From assembly GCA_009829735.1 (NCBI GenBank), contig CM020620.1, forward strand, positions 8,634,545 through 8,698,544: a DNA stretch of 64,000 bases, written 5' to 3'. Source of the DNA: Pyropia yezoensis. Lineage: Eukaryota; Rhodophyta; Bangiophyceae; Bangiales; Bangiaceae. The position numbers and the translations under genes are program-made. The first letter of the stretch is position 1. Each line of letters begins with the position of its first letter. Below are positions 32,944-45,490 of this stretch, piece after piece. The notes beneath the pieces are model-generated. The model worked only from the letters and a program-made list of their open reading frames with translations, did not search any database and was not told the DNA's origin.

Positions 32944-33619
32944 GGGTCTCCTCCTTTTGCCCTGGACCTGCGCCGGCGAGGCACCGTAAGAGACAGAGGG
33001 GCGGGAGCTTGTTTCGCTCGTGCCCAGACCGACAGCCGGAGGGGTGTCCGCGTCAGCAGCCGTGGCAGTGCGAACTGCAGTGGCCACGAAGGCAGAGCCT
33101 TAGGAGGCGCGTGTGGGAATAGGCGTCTGTGAAGCCATAGGTGGATGGAGAGTGTGGGGTGCTGTGCAGATGGTGGACCGACAGAGGCTTTCCTGAAAGA
33201 GGCCACCGTCTCGATACTGGTTGTCCCCTCCGCCAACGCCGCTTGGACCGCGCGTTGCTCTTGAAGAGGCGCTTCCTTGGCCTTTGTCACAGCGATCCTT
33301 GGTGTGGTGATAGCATCCGTTGGCTTCTGGTCCTCCTGGTCTCACGAGCAAGGCTCCCTGGCACTTTCCTAAACAAGAAGGAATAGTGGCCGGCAGGCCC
33401 CCTCGCCCGTCCAAGGCCAAAACATGGCTAAAACTTCGAGGAGGATTGAGGGAAGCCAATTTGCACCCTACATGCCCATCGAAGAGATCACACAGTCTCA
33501 CGCTGTGATTCTATTGGCAGCCCTCATCTTGAAACATTTTTATTTTGTGAATGCGGATCTGCACGCCCTGCCCTACTGATCTTGGTTTCCGTTTGGACCC
33601 CTGCCCCGTTGCCCCTTGA
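32944..33619. other. No gene recognised
   Basis: Short frames only. The right end abuts the truncated start of element 3, where similarity to element 2 pol begins abruptly. Confidence 0.5.
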
Positions 33620-34162
33620 CCCAGGTTGCGGGTTCAAGCTGAACGCCTCTTGGACCGATATCACAAGTTATGGGATGGACAATTGAGACTCATGAAGGCC
33701 ACAGACCACCGAGTCGAGTTGAAGCCCGGTGTGGCCCCTATATGTGTACAACCGTATGGGGGAGGGCCCCGTTCAAGGGTTCTCGTCAAGGAGCAAGTTG
33801 CTCGCATGGAGGCCCTAGACGTGATTGAGGCCAGCAACCCCGAGTGGGCGAGCCCAGTCGTGATCGTCCCCAAGCCCGATGGGACATCACGGTTCTGTAT
33901 TGACTACCGTAAACTCAACGAGAGCACGGTGAAGGATAGTTATTCTCTTCCTAGGGTGAATGACTGTCTGGACTCGTTTGGGGAGGCACACGTGTTCTCC
34001 ACCCTTGACTGTAACGCGTGGTACTGGCAAATTCCCAATGCCCCGGAGGACACGCATAAATCTACCTTTACCTGTTACGGTGGTACCTACTAGGGCAAGC
34101 GGTTGCCGTTTGGGCTGTGCAATGCGCCGGCAACTTTCCAGCGCGCCATGGACATGATTCTG

Positions 34163-34369
34163 GTCGTGTAGCATAAAACATAATCACCGATCGGCTTACC
34201 TGAAACGGTAGGTAGTCGTAATAAGATGGAGACAAAAGCCCAAATCTGGCTCGAGATGTCAGGGATCTCGCCCGGATGCCTAGTGGTTTGAGCGCCCCAT
34301 TCCGCTTACTTCTCAAGGGCCCGGGCTCGATTCCGACTCTCCGATATCTACTTTTTCGTTATTCCACAG
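34163..34369 (+). mobile_element. 207-bp GT...AG-bounded insertion with tRNA-like core
   Basis: The RT sequence of element 2 reads ATTCTG|GCCGGA; in element 3 exactly 207 bp sit at that point, starting GTCGTG and ending CCACAG, with no clear target duplication. Inside, a stretch from about 34270 to 34340 resembles a tRNA: CCTAGTGGTT (A-box area, as in tRNA-Glu) and GGCCCGGGCTCGATTCC (T arm/B box). It may be a tRNA-derived SINE or an intron-like insertion. Confidence 0.5.
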
Positions 34370-34596
34370 GCCGGAGTACGGTGGCAGATCTGTCTTGTGT
34401 ACCTTGATGATATCTTTGTGTTTTCCCGAACTCCGGAAGAGCACATTGACCATTTTGGTCAGGTGTTCAAGCTACTCGCTGACGCCGGTGTATCGCCTAA
34501 GTCCAGCAAGTGCCACCTCTTCACTCAAGAGGTGGAACTCTTGGGACATATTGTCCGGCCGGAACGCCTCAGCGTGAATGAGAAAACGTTGTAGGC

Positions 34597-34601
34597 CATA
34601 C
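34597..34601. repeat. Target site duplication (CATAC), left copy
   Basis: CATAC lies before the solo LTR; the same five bases follow it at 35248–35252. Confidence 0.75.
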
Positions 34602-35247
34602 TGTGGCGTTCTGAGCCCCTGGGACCGTTGGAACCCAGGAGACTGACTTGGGACCCGGCTGGCAGCGTTACGTGGAACCACGCGCTGGCCGAGGATCCCT
34701 GCATCGGTGGCCCGGGGCAGTGGCGACACGCCCGGTGCCCTGATTGGTCACCCGGAGCGGTGGACTTGCCGGGTTGGGGCATACTGACCTTCGGGTTATT
34801 TGTTTGATTTTTCGCATTTGTTTTCCTTGCGTGATTTCGTGTCTTTCCCCTTTTTCCCACTGGGTTTTTTTTCGGGGATTGACATTTGTGTGTGGGGGGA
34901 TTTCGCTTACTTTTTATGTGTTGGCCCGGTGAGCGGCTGGTGCCTTGCTGGCACTTGGCCCTCTGGGGGCGCCCTCTGGGGGCCTCGCTCAGGGCCCCTG
35001 GGGGGGCCAGGGGGGGGAGGTTCTTGAGGGGTGCTCCGGGGTTCTCCCCGGGGCCATCTTGTAAAATCAACAGTACTTTGGGTTCCTTCTCCCTCGGGCT
35101 TTTGTCCTGTTTACCTTTGCCTCGTATCGTGGCGGGCGAGTGGATCAGCAAAGGCTCTTACCTGTTCCTTCCTGGGCTTCTGACTGTGGTCTCTGTGTGT
35201 GTGGTTGTGGTGTCTGGGTCCGGGAATCTGGGTCCCGTTACGCTACA
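34602..35247 (+). mobile_element. Solo LTR of an unrelated LTR retrotransposon
   Basis: 646 bp inserted in the RT of element 3 with TGTGGCG...CGCTACA ends (near-perfect inverted termini) and a 5-bp duplication CATAC. It has no coding capacity. Sequence outside the termini does not match the 469-bp LTRs, so it belongs to another family. Strand is arbitrary. Confidence 0.8.
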
Positions 35248-36849
35248 CATACGTCAGGCCCAGTACCGCCGGACGCAAACCCAGATGAGGAGCTTCCGCG
35301 GGATGTGTAACTTGTACCGACATTTCACAAAGGGCGTCGCCAATGTGGCGAAGCCGCTGAACGAGCTAGTCAGCTCGACGCTGCCGAAGAACCTACCTCC
35401 CCCAAGTCGGGAGGAGCAAACAGCCTTTGAGACCCTTCGGGATCAGTTGCTGAAACCTCCCATCTTGGCTATTCCCAGGTTGAAAGGCCACTACGTCCTA
35501 GACGTGGATGCTAGCCACGTCCAACTTGGTTGTGTGCTGCTACAGCAACAGCAGGACAAGGAGTACTTGCCGGTAGGATACTTCAGCAAGGGTCTGAACG
35601 CGGCCGAACGAAACTATGGAGTCACCGAGTTGGAGGGACTCGCAGTGTTGTGGGCGGTGACGTCACTTCGTCACTACCTGGAGGGTGAGATGTTCTTCAT
35701 CCGTTGTGACCACCGCGCGTTACAGTTCATCTTCAAGACGGATTGCACGAACACCCGCCCCAACAGGTGGAGGGTGCGACTTGCACCCTTCAACTTTGAC
35801 ATTGAGTACCGTCCCGGCCGGCAACATGCCTTGGTCGACGGTCTGTCTCGGGTACCTACCGAGGGGCTAGACACTAACCCAATCTATGAGGACATCCCCA
35901 TCGTGGGTGCGGTTCCGCGTTCGGGGCAAGCGTTGATCCCCGAGGCAGCAGGGAACAAGAAGCACTTGCCCCTGTCAGGGGACACAGTGGTGAACGCACA
36001 GGCCGATGTTCCCTTCTGCAAGTCGCATAGGGAGGCGCTTGATGTAGTGGCGGAGACGCGGTTCTTCGTCGTAGAGAACTGCGTCCTCTTGAGGAGAGGG
36101 GCCATCCAGGGGATTGAACAACTTGTTGTCCCCGCATCCCTCAAGGACAGTATTCTTGAGCGAAAGCATAATGCTCCTACAGGTGGACACCTGGGGTCTA
36201 GTCACCTATACCAGACCCCGAGGACCCGACACTACTGGCCCTTCATGGTTGTGGACATCTACAGCCGGGTGGCTGCATGCACAAATTGTGCGCAGAATCG
36301 CCTGATGGAACGGCGGCCACCTACTGCCCTGTTGCTGTTCCCAGCCAAGAAATCCTTTGCCGCGTTGGCTATGGATATCCTTGGAGCCCGTGCAGTGACC
36401 GAGCATGGCAACCAGTACCACCTGGTCATCTGCGATCGCTTCACGACACCTACGCGAGCGATCCAACTGGCAGAGATCACGGCCATGTCGGTCGTGTGAG
36501 GTCACTGGGTTGCCGCGTATGGCATCCCAGACAGTACGCTATCGGACAACGGACCGCAATTTTCGTCCGTCCTGTTTCTCGTAGTGCTGGTCCTGTTAGG
36601 GGTTCGGGCCAACTATGCCACCCTCTACCACCCACAGACTAATGGGCAGGTGAAGCGCTTCAACAAGACTATTGTATGGCAGAGGCGCCACTATGTGAGT
36701 GAGCACGTGAAAACGCGGGACAAATACATTTCTATTTTGAATACTGCCTACAATTCGCAGGTTCACTGTTCTACGGAGGAAGCACCCCTCGCTTTTGTGA
36801 CTCCGCGCCGTGTGCGGTCTATTGCTGTACAGGGGCGGCTTCCAAGTAT

Positions 36850-38671
36850 GGAGGCGCCCCTCACGGTCGCGCAAGTGGCGACGACCGCGGCTACTCTTCT
36901 CGTTGGTCTTGCGCGCAAGTTGGCGACGCAGACGCCGGACCGACTCCGTCTCCGACGGGGTAGAGGACTCCGAGACGGAATAAGACATTCCGTCTTCCGA
37001 CACGGAAGGAGATCGCTGCGAGTGGCGGCGACGACGACGAGGAGGAGAGTAGGTACGGCTCGCCCGAAGCTTGCCGCGCCCAAGTGGGGCCGACAAGGGC
37101 ATGATGGAGCCGATGCGAGGCAAGTCGGCCGTCATAAGCTCCGCAACCGACTCGCAACTTGCAGTCGAGACCACACTGCGAACGCGCTATTCAAGTTGAG
37201 GGGGCTCCGAAGTCTGCAGAGTCGCTGCCGACGCGGGCATCCACGAGATGGTGCGCACCAACGTGGTGATAAGCATCTCAGAAGTCAATGGCGCAGACGG
37301 CAACACGAACTTGGGGTAGACCGTAAGTAGAGTGGCTCCCATGTTGGGGGACACTGGCGTGGATGACTCATCTGCACTGCCAATCGTGATGTCCCCGTGC
37401 GGCTGGAACGCAACAGGAGGAAGAGGAAGGGCTCGCCGACTTGGCGGAGCCCGAAGGTAGCCCCGACCTCGAGTTGAGGCCGCCGCGGCACCTTGCGCCC
37501 GAAGCTCCTCAGGGTCGGTGACTGCAACCACAAGGTTCTTCTCCGGGAGCGGCGCAGTCTGGCGCTCCACCCCTGGGGCATACGGGTAGTCTCCAATGCC
37601 CAACCCCTTCTTGAGTACCACGCGGCCGTCGTGAAGTTCACGGCCGACCCAGACGAACTGGTGAAGTGAGCCGTCGTCTTTAGGCCCACAGGAAGGCCGG
37701 CGCAATTTGTGCTCAATGCTCTCCCACTCGATGCACTTGTGAAGCGTCAACATCTCCTCGATTACAGTGAGTTGACTCGACGAGCACCCCTCAGCAACTT
37801 ACCGAGGGGTGAGCTGCTCCAAACCTTGGATCAGGCGGGGTGGGAGGCGCCAGAACATCCTACGCCTCTGGACGCAGGCCACCCAGGTCGATATGACCTC
37901 GGAGAGCCAGAGTGTTGCCAACATGGCAAACACTATGTGGTCCGGGCTAGCCGTCATCATGAAGGAGCCAAAGTGGTCAACCAACCACGGTAGTAGCGCG
38001 GGGAACGCATATAGAACCTCAACTTGAGGCCACCACTCGGGCTTCTTGGGGTAGAGAAACTTCTTGTTCGCCGGCGCTTGTTGCGCAAACTCAAGTTAAG
38101 CCGAGGTCACCAAGAAGGGAACTCGTCGGATGTCCTTCTCCATCCGCACGTCGAAGTGATTGACGTGTGGATCAGAGGTACGGAGGAGCGGGGGGCAAGT
38201 TGCCACCACGTCCCACGTGAAAGTCGGTACGTTGCCGGGGCCCTCGGTGGTACCCCGGCGGGTCAACCAGGTCTTGACCCGCTGCCCGTCGTCGACCTAT
38301 TCGTCGTCAAGGAAAGAAAACTGGCCCGTCTTGAAGTCGGGAGGGAACCCGACCCTACGGGGGAATTTCTCCTGTAGGCGCCCCCAGATGCGATCCATCG
38401 ACGTGCCAACTCGGCCGCAGCGGATAATCGTCAAGCCCTTCTCGTCCAGGGGCCAGGGTGGGCAGTAACACCTCCCCAGGGCCTCCCGCGAAGTAACGGG
38501 GCCTACCTCCGGGGGAGAGCCCGCCGCCAACCCCGAGTCGGGTGGCGCAGGCATCCCAACTCCCGGGGCAACCGCGGAGCTCCCACCGGAAGTCCCGACG
38601 GGTGCTACAACGCGAGGCGTGTCTTCCATACGCTTGTCCAGGGAGTCAGACTTCACCCCGGAGTACACCAT
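36850..38671 (-). pseudogene. Antisense ORF relic in element 3
   Basis: Homologous to the antisense ORF of element 2 over nearly its whole length, including the Arg/Ser-rich C-terminus (YSPPRRRRRHSQRSPS) and the ATG position (38671). All similar segments fall in one frame, interrupted by four in-frame stops (near 38297, 38097, 37796 and 37184) and no net frameshift. Between 37295–37369 and 24147–24221, 25 codons differ at 13 bases. Eleven of these are third positions, and only three codons change their amino acid. Confidence 0.8.
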
Positions 38672-38996
38672 GTCTCTCCCCAAGTTCGGGAGAGGCAACT
38701 CGGTCGCAACTGCCCGAGGCCCACCTCGAGTTGAGGGGGACTTGGATCGTGGATATACCGGGGGCCTCTCCAGCGTGGGGTGACCCGCGGTAAGGTGAGT
38801 AGTTGGGGAAGGTGGTGGTAGGGTGTGTGCAAGCTGCAAAGCGGGCGAGCTTGAGGAGGAGGACGGTCGACGTGACCGCCTCCACGTCGAGGTGACGTAC
38901 CGGGGGACAGCGAGTCGCGCCCCCGGCGAGTGGAACTCGCGCTTTTATACCCCTTCTCAGGGCCTACCGGGTCGGTCGGATCTGAGGTGAGGGGAG

Positions 38997-39464
38997 TGTG
39001 GCAGAACTGACCCCACGCAAGGAGGCAGAGCGTGCCATACTGGGACGGGCGACAACTGGTCTGACCCGTTCCTCCCCCTGCATTTGGGTCCATATTCCCT
39101 AAATTTGGGAAAGTCAGCTTAGTAGTAAATCCAACTTGGATTTGAGGGTTTTCTGCATTTATCGTCTTGAATTTTCGTGTGGCCCGGTGGGCAGGTTCTG
39201 GGGTGGGAGACTCTTGAGTGGCGAGATTCTGAGAGGACCCTGGGATGATAAGGGGAGGGACGGTGGGGCTTGGCCGTGCATGCCCGTCCCGACCAAGAAA
39301 CTGTTGGCCCACACACCATCTTCTTGTTTGCTAGTGGGGGGATTGCCCCACAACAGAGACAGCGTGTGTGCGACTTTTACTTCTTCCCGTTCCACCGACA
39401 CGGGAGGCAGCCCTTGTGCATTACCCAACTTGGGTGCTGGGTGCACGAGCGGGTTTTGCCACAC
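38997..39464 (+). repeat. Element 3 3' LTR
   Basis: 468 bp, TGTGGCA...TTGCCACA. The first ~90 bp diverge from the element 2 LTRs; the remainder is very similar. No matching 5' LTR is present. Confidence 0.88.
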
Positions 39465-41469
39465 ATACATGATTGGCCCCAGCTACGCAGCGTGCAGCAT
39501 CGTAGGGTACGTCTTTGCCAGCCCCCCGCTTGTGCTTTTATCATGTGTCCTCGACGGACGCGCTCATTGTCCTCCGTCCGACGAGCTCGTGGTGATATAT
39601 GGGCCCAGCCGTCTGTGGCCGGTACGCGACAGCGCGACGCGGGACGGATCCCATTCAATGTCACCGGCGCCCGGGCGAAGGACGGACCTTGACCGAGGCG
39701 GCGTGTTCCACGGCGTCCTCGACACGAACTTATCAACTTGTCTTCTGTGCATTGGTTGAGCTTTACGTAATTGCGAACCCCAATACTCACCATGTATGTA
39801 TATTTAGCTTCAGATCAATTATTAGTGCATTACATTTAGACGAAATTAGAAATGCGTGAATGTTACATAGCTATATAACAGCTCAAAAAGACGCTGATGC
39901 CTCTCTAGTGCCTCCCTTGTGCGAACCTTCCCGAACGCCTTGTTTTGGGAGCACGTCGGTGCGCAAGCTGTGCTCTTACAAGCGATTACAAGGTCTTTTT
40001 CGTCTTCATTGATCCTTATATCGTCCTGCATGAGTTTTTATCCCCTCTTGCACTGGCACGATCTCCTGTGATTACAACCTCTTAAGTTCGGTCTTTTGTG
40101 GCGGTTCTTGGGTGACAAGGACCTCCGTAAGGATCCCATAAGGACACCAAAACCTGTCCCCCGACGATGTTAACAGGCGGGCGAGCGCACTTCAAGGTCA
40201 CGGAAGTGCCCGATATCACGGGGCTCGTGAAGCGTAAATTTTCTCATGCCTGCCTTTTACAGCAAGCAGACATGATTGTCACAGAAAGAGAGAGCCTGTG
40301 AGTTGCTTTTCCTTTTCGAAAAAGAACTATGTGAAGCGGGGCTATAGCCCCATCAGCTACGACCGGTCAAAAATGGACCATGCAAACCGCTCGAGCTAAA
40401 TGGAATCCACTTTTAGCTGTCGCCCGTCCAGAGGCTCTCCCGATCGCGCAGGAGAAGTCAGCAGCATACATCCTATGCGTTCCCTCTAATTCGGCGATCT
40501 TCCTGTGACACTCCTCCTTCTCGCGTATGAGGGCTGTACAGGTCTGTGGCCCGAGTGCCCTGTTCGTCTCCACGACAGTAATTAATCGCCAGAGTCCTCT
40601 TCTTGGGCCGTTCCAAGCACGTCACAGCAGCCCAAGCCGGTCACAGTAGCTGTCCAAGCAACGCATGCTACTTAATATCGATCAATCAGTGCATCGTAAT
40701 CCGTGCCATGACTCTTCTTGTGGCTGCCTGAGGCGTTCTAAGCAGGTCCAAGTAGCCCCGTGCTGGTCACAGCAGTTCACCGCCAGACAGAGTGGCAATG
40801 AGATTCTGGATCCCAGTTTGATATCACAAAAGCTCCATTCCGAGCTAAAGAAGATGCCTACGATGTGGTCCATCCCAGTGCGCTGGTTCCACCCGGGATT
40901 TGTTGTGGCCCTGAACACGCGGGCGCGTAGACTGCACTGTGTGTGAATCTTGCTGTGCACTGCATGCATTGTTCGGCCTTTCTCATCGGTTTTCTGTGAC
41001 GCGCCACTCTCCTTGGCTTCAGCGATCGTTTTCCATTCGATCTGTATGGAGTCCACTGACGGCAAACTGCGGAACGGCTAGACCCCAGAGAAGTGCTTGC
41101 GGAGAGACGTGGACTCCGCTGCCCCTGGAATAAATGGTGCAGACGTGAGATGACAGAACCGAACCGCTTAAATTTGGGGAGCTGCACATAGGCGCTCACT
41201 ATCTTTGTTTGCTCACCGAGTGCCGCGTACAGGTAGGAGAAGCCTGTTTTCAGCACTCTGAAGCGTGAACGTGATCTACGGCTTCCTGTCACCGTCTATG
41301 TATGCAAAGGGCACATACCCAGCCTCCCGAGTTTTTTTTTTTTGCAGTCGTTATCACACTTGTCTCATCGTCAATATTCCAATTGTTGTAAGCGAGGCTT
41401 ACTGATACGATGAATCAGCCGAATCTCTTCTGTCCCTGAGATACATTCATTACAAAGACTTGTGCTATT

Positions 41470-41575
41470 GCTGATGCGTTCATTCTGTCCTGGTGGACCG
41501 AGACTGACTCTCACACACGTGCTCTCAGCCAATCAGATACGCCGCTGGGACCGACTCCCAGGCCGATGTGCCACG
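41470..41575. repeat. Dispersed repeat family D, copy 1
   Basis: Shares GAGACTGACTCTC, the CTCAGCCAATCAGATACGCC-like phrase and GACC-GA-TCCCAGGCCGATG with 45390–45490, and partly with 42240–42335. Confidence 0.7.
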
Positions 41576-41579
41576 ACGA

Positions 41580-41850
41580 GCTGGAATCGCCTCTACTTCT
41601 CTTCACAACTACGGGGGAAAAAGTGGTTCTGCGAAGATCTCCTGGCAAAGTGCTCCTGACAGCAGAAAACCTCATGCTTCGGACAAGAAATTGAGAGAAA
41701 CAATTGTGGCCCCTTCTAGCCCCACATACGACCAAAGGATTCGGTTTTTAAGCAGCTGATAGCGCTGTCCAGCCAATGCGGTGTCCGTAAAGTTCAGAAA
41801 TTGACGCTTTGTCTCCGTCTCGTGCCACCAGTACAAAATTCAGAGAGCAG
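41580..41850. repeat. Dispersed repeat family C, copy 1
   Basis: About 270 bp matching 45098–45370 and 47690–47960. Shared features include TTCTTCACA-like and CCCACATACGACCA-like phrases and AGCAGCTGA. On the minus strand the three copies encode related fragments such as MWSYAGPE. Confidence 0.7.
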
Positions 41851-42239
41851 CATTACGTCTACGAGGGGCCTGGGGAAACAGAAGAACATAAGTAGCGCGA
41901 GGACTGTGCTCCTAAAATGTGGGCGGATCTTTACTCTCGTCCAGTTCTCTATACGGATAGTGCATGGACACTACCCCGGGCACGCTCGTTTTACGCGAAG
42001 CTCGAAGAGCTTCCAGAACTACTCGTGACCAGTTTCTTCATTGCTAAACAGCGCTCTCGTTGGCACGACCAACGAAGCGTGCCACTCAGCACCGGGGAAG
42101 GCCAATGTCTTGGATGTAGACTATGATAAGATACTGAGGCTCGTATTCTAGCAAGAGTCACAGTTTGCGTGGGGCCTCTAAGCGAACGTGTTGAATTCCC
42201 CAGCACTTGCCATTCGCATCATTGGAGGATATCGCTGAT

Positions 42240-42335
42240 CTGAATTCTGTCCTGGGGGACGGAGACTGACTCTCTCAGACGGGCTCTCAGCTATCCTGAT
42301 ACATGCTGCTGAGACCGACTCCCTGCACAGTGGCG
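42240..42335. repeat. Dispersed repeat family D, copy 2
   Basis: Contains GGAGACTGACTCTCTCAGAC and CTGCTGAGACCGACTCCC, as in the other two copies. Confidence 0.65.
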
Positions 42336-45097
42336 TGCGAGAATTTTCAAAAAATAGTATCGCAGAACGGCTCAACTACAGACGATAACCAAGAGAACAC
42401 AAGACCAGCTACTGAACAAAACGGTGACACTGCCTTCAATACAATCTCAAGAATATCCCTGAAACGTCTTCTCAGAAATAATCCTGTGGCGCTCAACAAG
42501 AGTTGTCGAACCGATCTTCGAACTGTTCGAGAGTCACGAAGAAAATTGTTAACAAGAATGATCGGCGCACGTTCTCGGAATCGCTCTGAGAACCGTACAG
42601 GGATTCTGAACGACGAAAATATGGGAATGTTATGACGGGAACTGGTCGCGATTTTCCTGAAGTCTGCCACGCGCAGTTTCTGCAGGCGTGGAGGTATATC
42701 TTCGGCTGACAACCTCAAGAAAAAGAATGTCTGCGATCTGAATTCGACCAGATTGTCTGCATTTCTTGAAAAAACCGTTCATGTCCCCTGTTGAAGGTGC
42801 GCCCTGGTTGGCTGCAGGGGTGATGGTCCCGTGCGATGTGTATATTTGTGCAGATACGGTATACTCTTGCGTATCTCTCATATGGTGTGCCCGTTCGAGA
42901 CCGGGGCGTCTGGGTTCACATGTGAGATCTGTTCGCATGTACGTGCTGTATCGACTAGTCTGGGCGATATAGATTTATTAGAATGCTTGCCCACAGCGAA
43001 ACTGTGGTGAACCTACTGTGCTTCCTGTAACAGGTGGATGTTGATGAGACGTGAGGTGCAGGATCCATTGGTCCAGACGACGATTTCATCACCTTCACGT
43101 ACCGTCATCATTCACTTTTTTAGAGGAAGCACTACAAACGACGTAAAAATTTGAGACGCATATATTGGTGTTCGCTCTGCATCATGCGCTGTTCGCGTTC
43201 TGGCGTGAAGGTTCTGAGCCGCACCAGTCTGGCCACTCGCGACTCTGGTGTTTTTCGAGAAGCGAGAGGACTAGCATGCGGGAGCAGCTTGTGGTTTCAG
43301 ACAGCTTTGGTGTTGGCTGCCGGAGTCGCCACAGCCACCGCTCATATCTCGGCAGTTGTGGGCCACGGTGGCGGGCACCCCTTCCCCCCTCCTCAAGGAC
43401 ATTCGGTGCTCGCAACCCTTAGGTTGCACACGACATGCACGACGGCGCCTGGTGTCCGCCGGGGGCGTGAAGCGCTTCGACAACAAGTGCACGCCAAAGT
43501 AGTTTAGCACCATCTAAGAAAAGAGCATACATACACGGCGTCTATAACTTGTCGCACAGATTGTGATACCGGACTTGACTTCAAGTCGACTGCCCACGGT
43601 TCATCGATGGGATCCGGATACAGCCATGGGGGAACGTGCCGCCCTGAAGCATACTCTGTGCAGCCGGTTGTGAGCATTCTGAGATGACTGACATCGCTTA
43701 TTCGTCTTCCGAGCCTTTCAAAGAGCTCACTCACTCACACTCAGTGCGGAGGGCCTTCTTGCCGCCATCGCGCTCCCTCCCCGCAAGGGCAGAGTGAATC
43801 ACAGACGAAAGAAAAAAAAGCATGAAGTGGGGAAGCTTTGAGCGCTGATACTGTTTTGCCCGCGATTTCCTGCCGTCAGTCTCACCCGAGATGCCTGTTT
43901 GCTACTCTCTTCCGCTTTTTTCCTCGCTCCAAGGGGCTTTCAGCAATTCCGCTCTTCTTTGAGAGTGCCGGAGATGGGTGGAGAGCTGCTTCGCCAAACC
44001 AGCGTACACCATTTCTCGATAAGTGGGCGGCGAAACCGTGGGACCACCCGGCCTGACACGCCCGCTCCCGCGCCTCAGAAGCTTTCAGTTGCACGCTAAA
44101 CTATCCGGGCGAGCAACATGAGTTGGCCGCGAGAGCAGTACGAGGGACAAAGTACTAGCTAACTACAAACAGGGTACAAGCTGCGCTTAGAGCAGCCGTG
44201 AGAACTAAAGCCAGAACTCTCCCGAGAACAATCTCGAGAATTCTTCCTGGATACTGTCGGAGACAGGAGTGCGTCAGCTCCGCCACAACGCATTGCAAGA
44301 CTGTTGCAGCACGACGAGAAAAGCATTCACAGAGTATTGCAGTTCTCCCAATATTGTCCCATGTGGACAAGAGCAAGAGCAAACTGTGTTTGACCAATGA
44401 TATGACTCAGATGCTGCCTCTCTGGCCAATGACTGCTCTGCATGAGGGTCCGTTGTTGTACTAACAGCGTGATCGGGGGTTCTCTCGGGATTTCTGACCA
44501 CTTCCAGGGCAGAATAAGCACCGGCTGAGCGCTTCAGACTGTTCTTGACAGAGATGACCTGAGATGAAGGGCCAACCGGCGAGATCCGATGAAAAAACAA
44601 GACTGTTTTGACCAACCAGCGTTCGTTGCGAGAGCAGTTGTGGCCATAGCCAATCAGCAGGTTCTTCCGACAGACGTGTTGCAGCACGCTATTGGTCAGA
44701 CCTCTTCTGCGAGCATGCGATTGGCCCTTGCTCTTGTACACTTGCTCTTGCTCTTGTCCACATGGGACTAAATTCGGAAAACTGCAATGATTCAGACACA
44801 GTTCCCTGGCACGGCAGGACTTTTCTTCGCCTTTCATGGAGCGTCAGATACCTCAGAACTGCTCCCAGAAACGCAAGAGTATGTGCTGATATTTTCTTAG
44901 AAAATGCTTTGTATTTTATGTCAAGGAGTGCTCGAATCGGATACTCCCGTTTGTATTTTGAATCGTGCTCATGGCTATCCCAGGATCCCCACGGAACACT
45001 ACCGACGAATTCATTCAAGACTGTTCGAGATCTGTCAATCTCAGCTTCCAGAAAGCGTCTACAAAACGCTGTGTGGCCGATGTGTCCCCACAGGCTG

Positions 45098-45370
45098 GAA
45101 TTGCATCTACCTTTTTTCACATCCCTGGGGAAACAAGTGGATCAGCGAATATCTCCAGGTAGAGGTCTCCTGACAGTGAATAATACCAAGCTTCCGAAGA
45201 GAAATATTGAAAAATAGTTCCGGCCCATTCTGGCCCGGCATACGACCACATGATTGGGTTGTCAAGCATCTGACGCCTCCATTCAGCCAATGCAGTACCC
45301 GTATTCATCAGTCATTGACTCTATGTCTCAGTTTCAGACCACAAGGACAATTCTGCAAGCAGCAATCGCT
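45098..45370. repeat. Dispersed repeat family C, copy 2
   Basis: Second copy of the ~270-bp repeat, with CATACGACCACATGATTGGG in common with the copy at 47690. Confidence 0.75.
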
Positions 45371-45389
45371 TTACAAAGATCGCGATTGC

Positions 45390-45490
45390 TGATCTCTGCA
45401 TTCTCTTCTGGTCAACCGAGACTGACTCTCTCAGACAGGCCCTGAGCCAATCAGACATGCCGCTGAGACCGAGTACCAGGCCGATGTGCG
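45390..45490. repeat. Dispersed repeat family D, copy 3
   Basis: Lies just right of a family C copy. In copy 1 the D segment lies just left of C, so the two segments were probably parts of one longer element that has been rearranged. Confidence 0.65.

Larger units (their letters stand above)
33626..36845 (+). pseudogene. Element 3 pol remnant
   Basis: RT pieces (IDYRKLNESTVKD; YLDDIFVF), RNase H and integrase are recognisable and follow element 2 closely. Damage: stop in the GGTY segment, insertions at 34163 and 34602, a TGA after AMSVV, and Lys in place of the catalytic Glu (QVKRFNK). The chromodomain end is deleted. Confidence 0.88.
33620..39464 (+). mobile_element. Element 3: 5'-truncated older relative of element 2, with insertions and a deletion
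   Basis: Similarity to element 2 starts inside RT at 33620 and continues through RNase H, part of integrase, the antisense ORF region and the 3' LTR. It lacks the 5' LTR, gag and protease. Insertions at 34163–34369 and 34602–35247 break RT. A deletion joins integrase directly to the antisense-ORF region near 36850, removing the chromodomain end and about 0.85 kb relative to element 2. It is clearly older than element 2. Confidence 0.9.

Noticed and set aside
34270..34345. Functional tRNA-Glu gene
   Set aside because: The A- and B-box areas match but the T stem and acceptor stem do not pair well; better seen as tRNA-derived.
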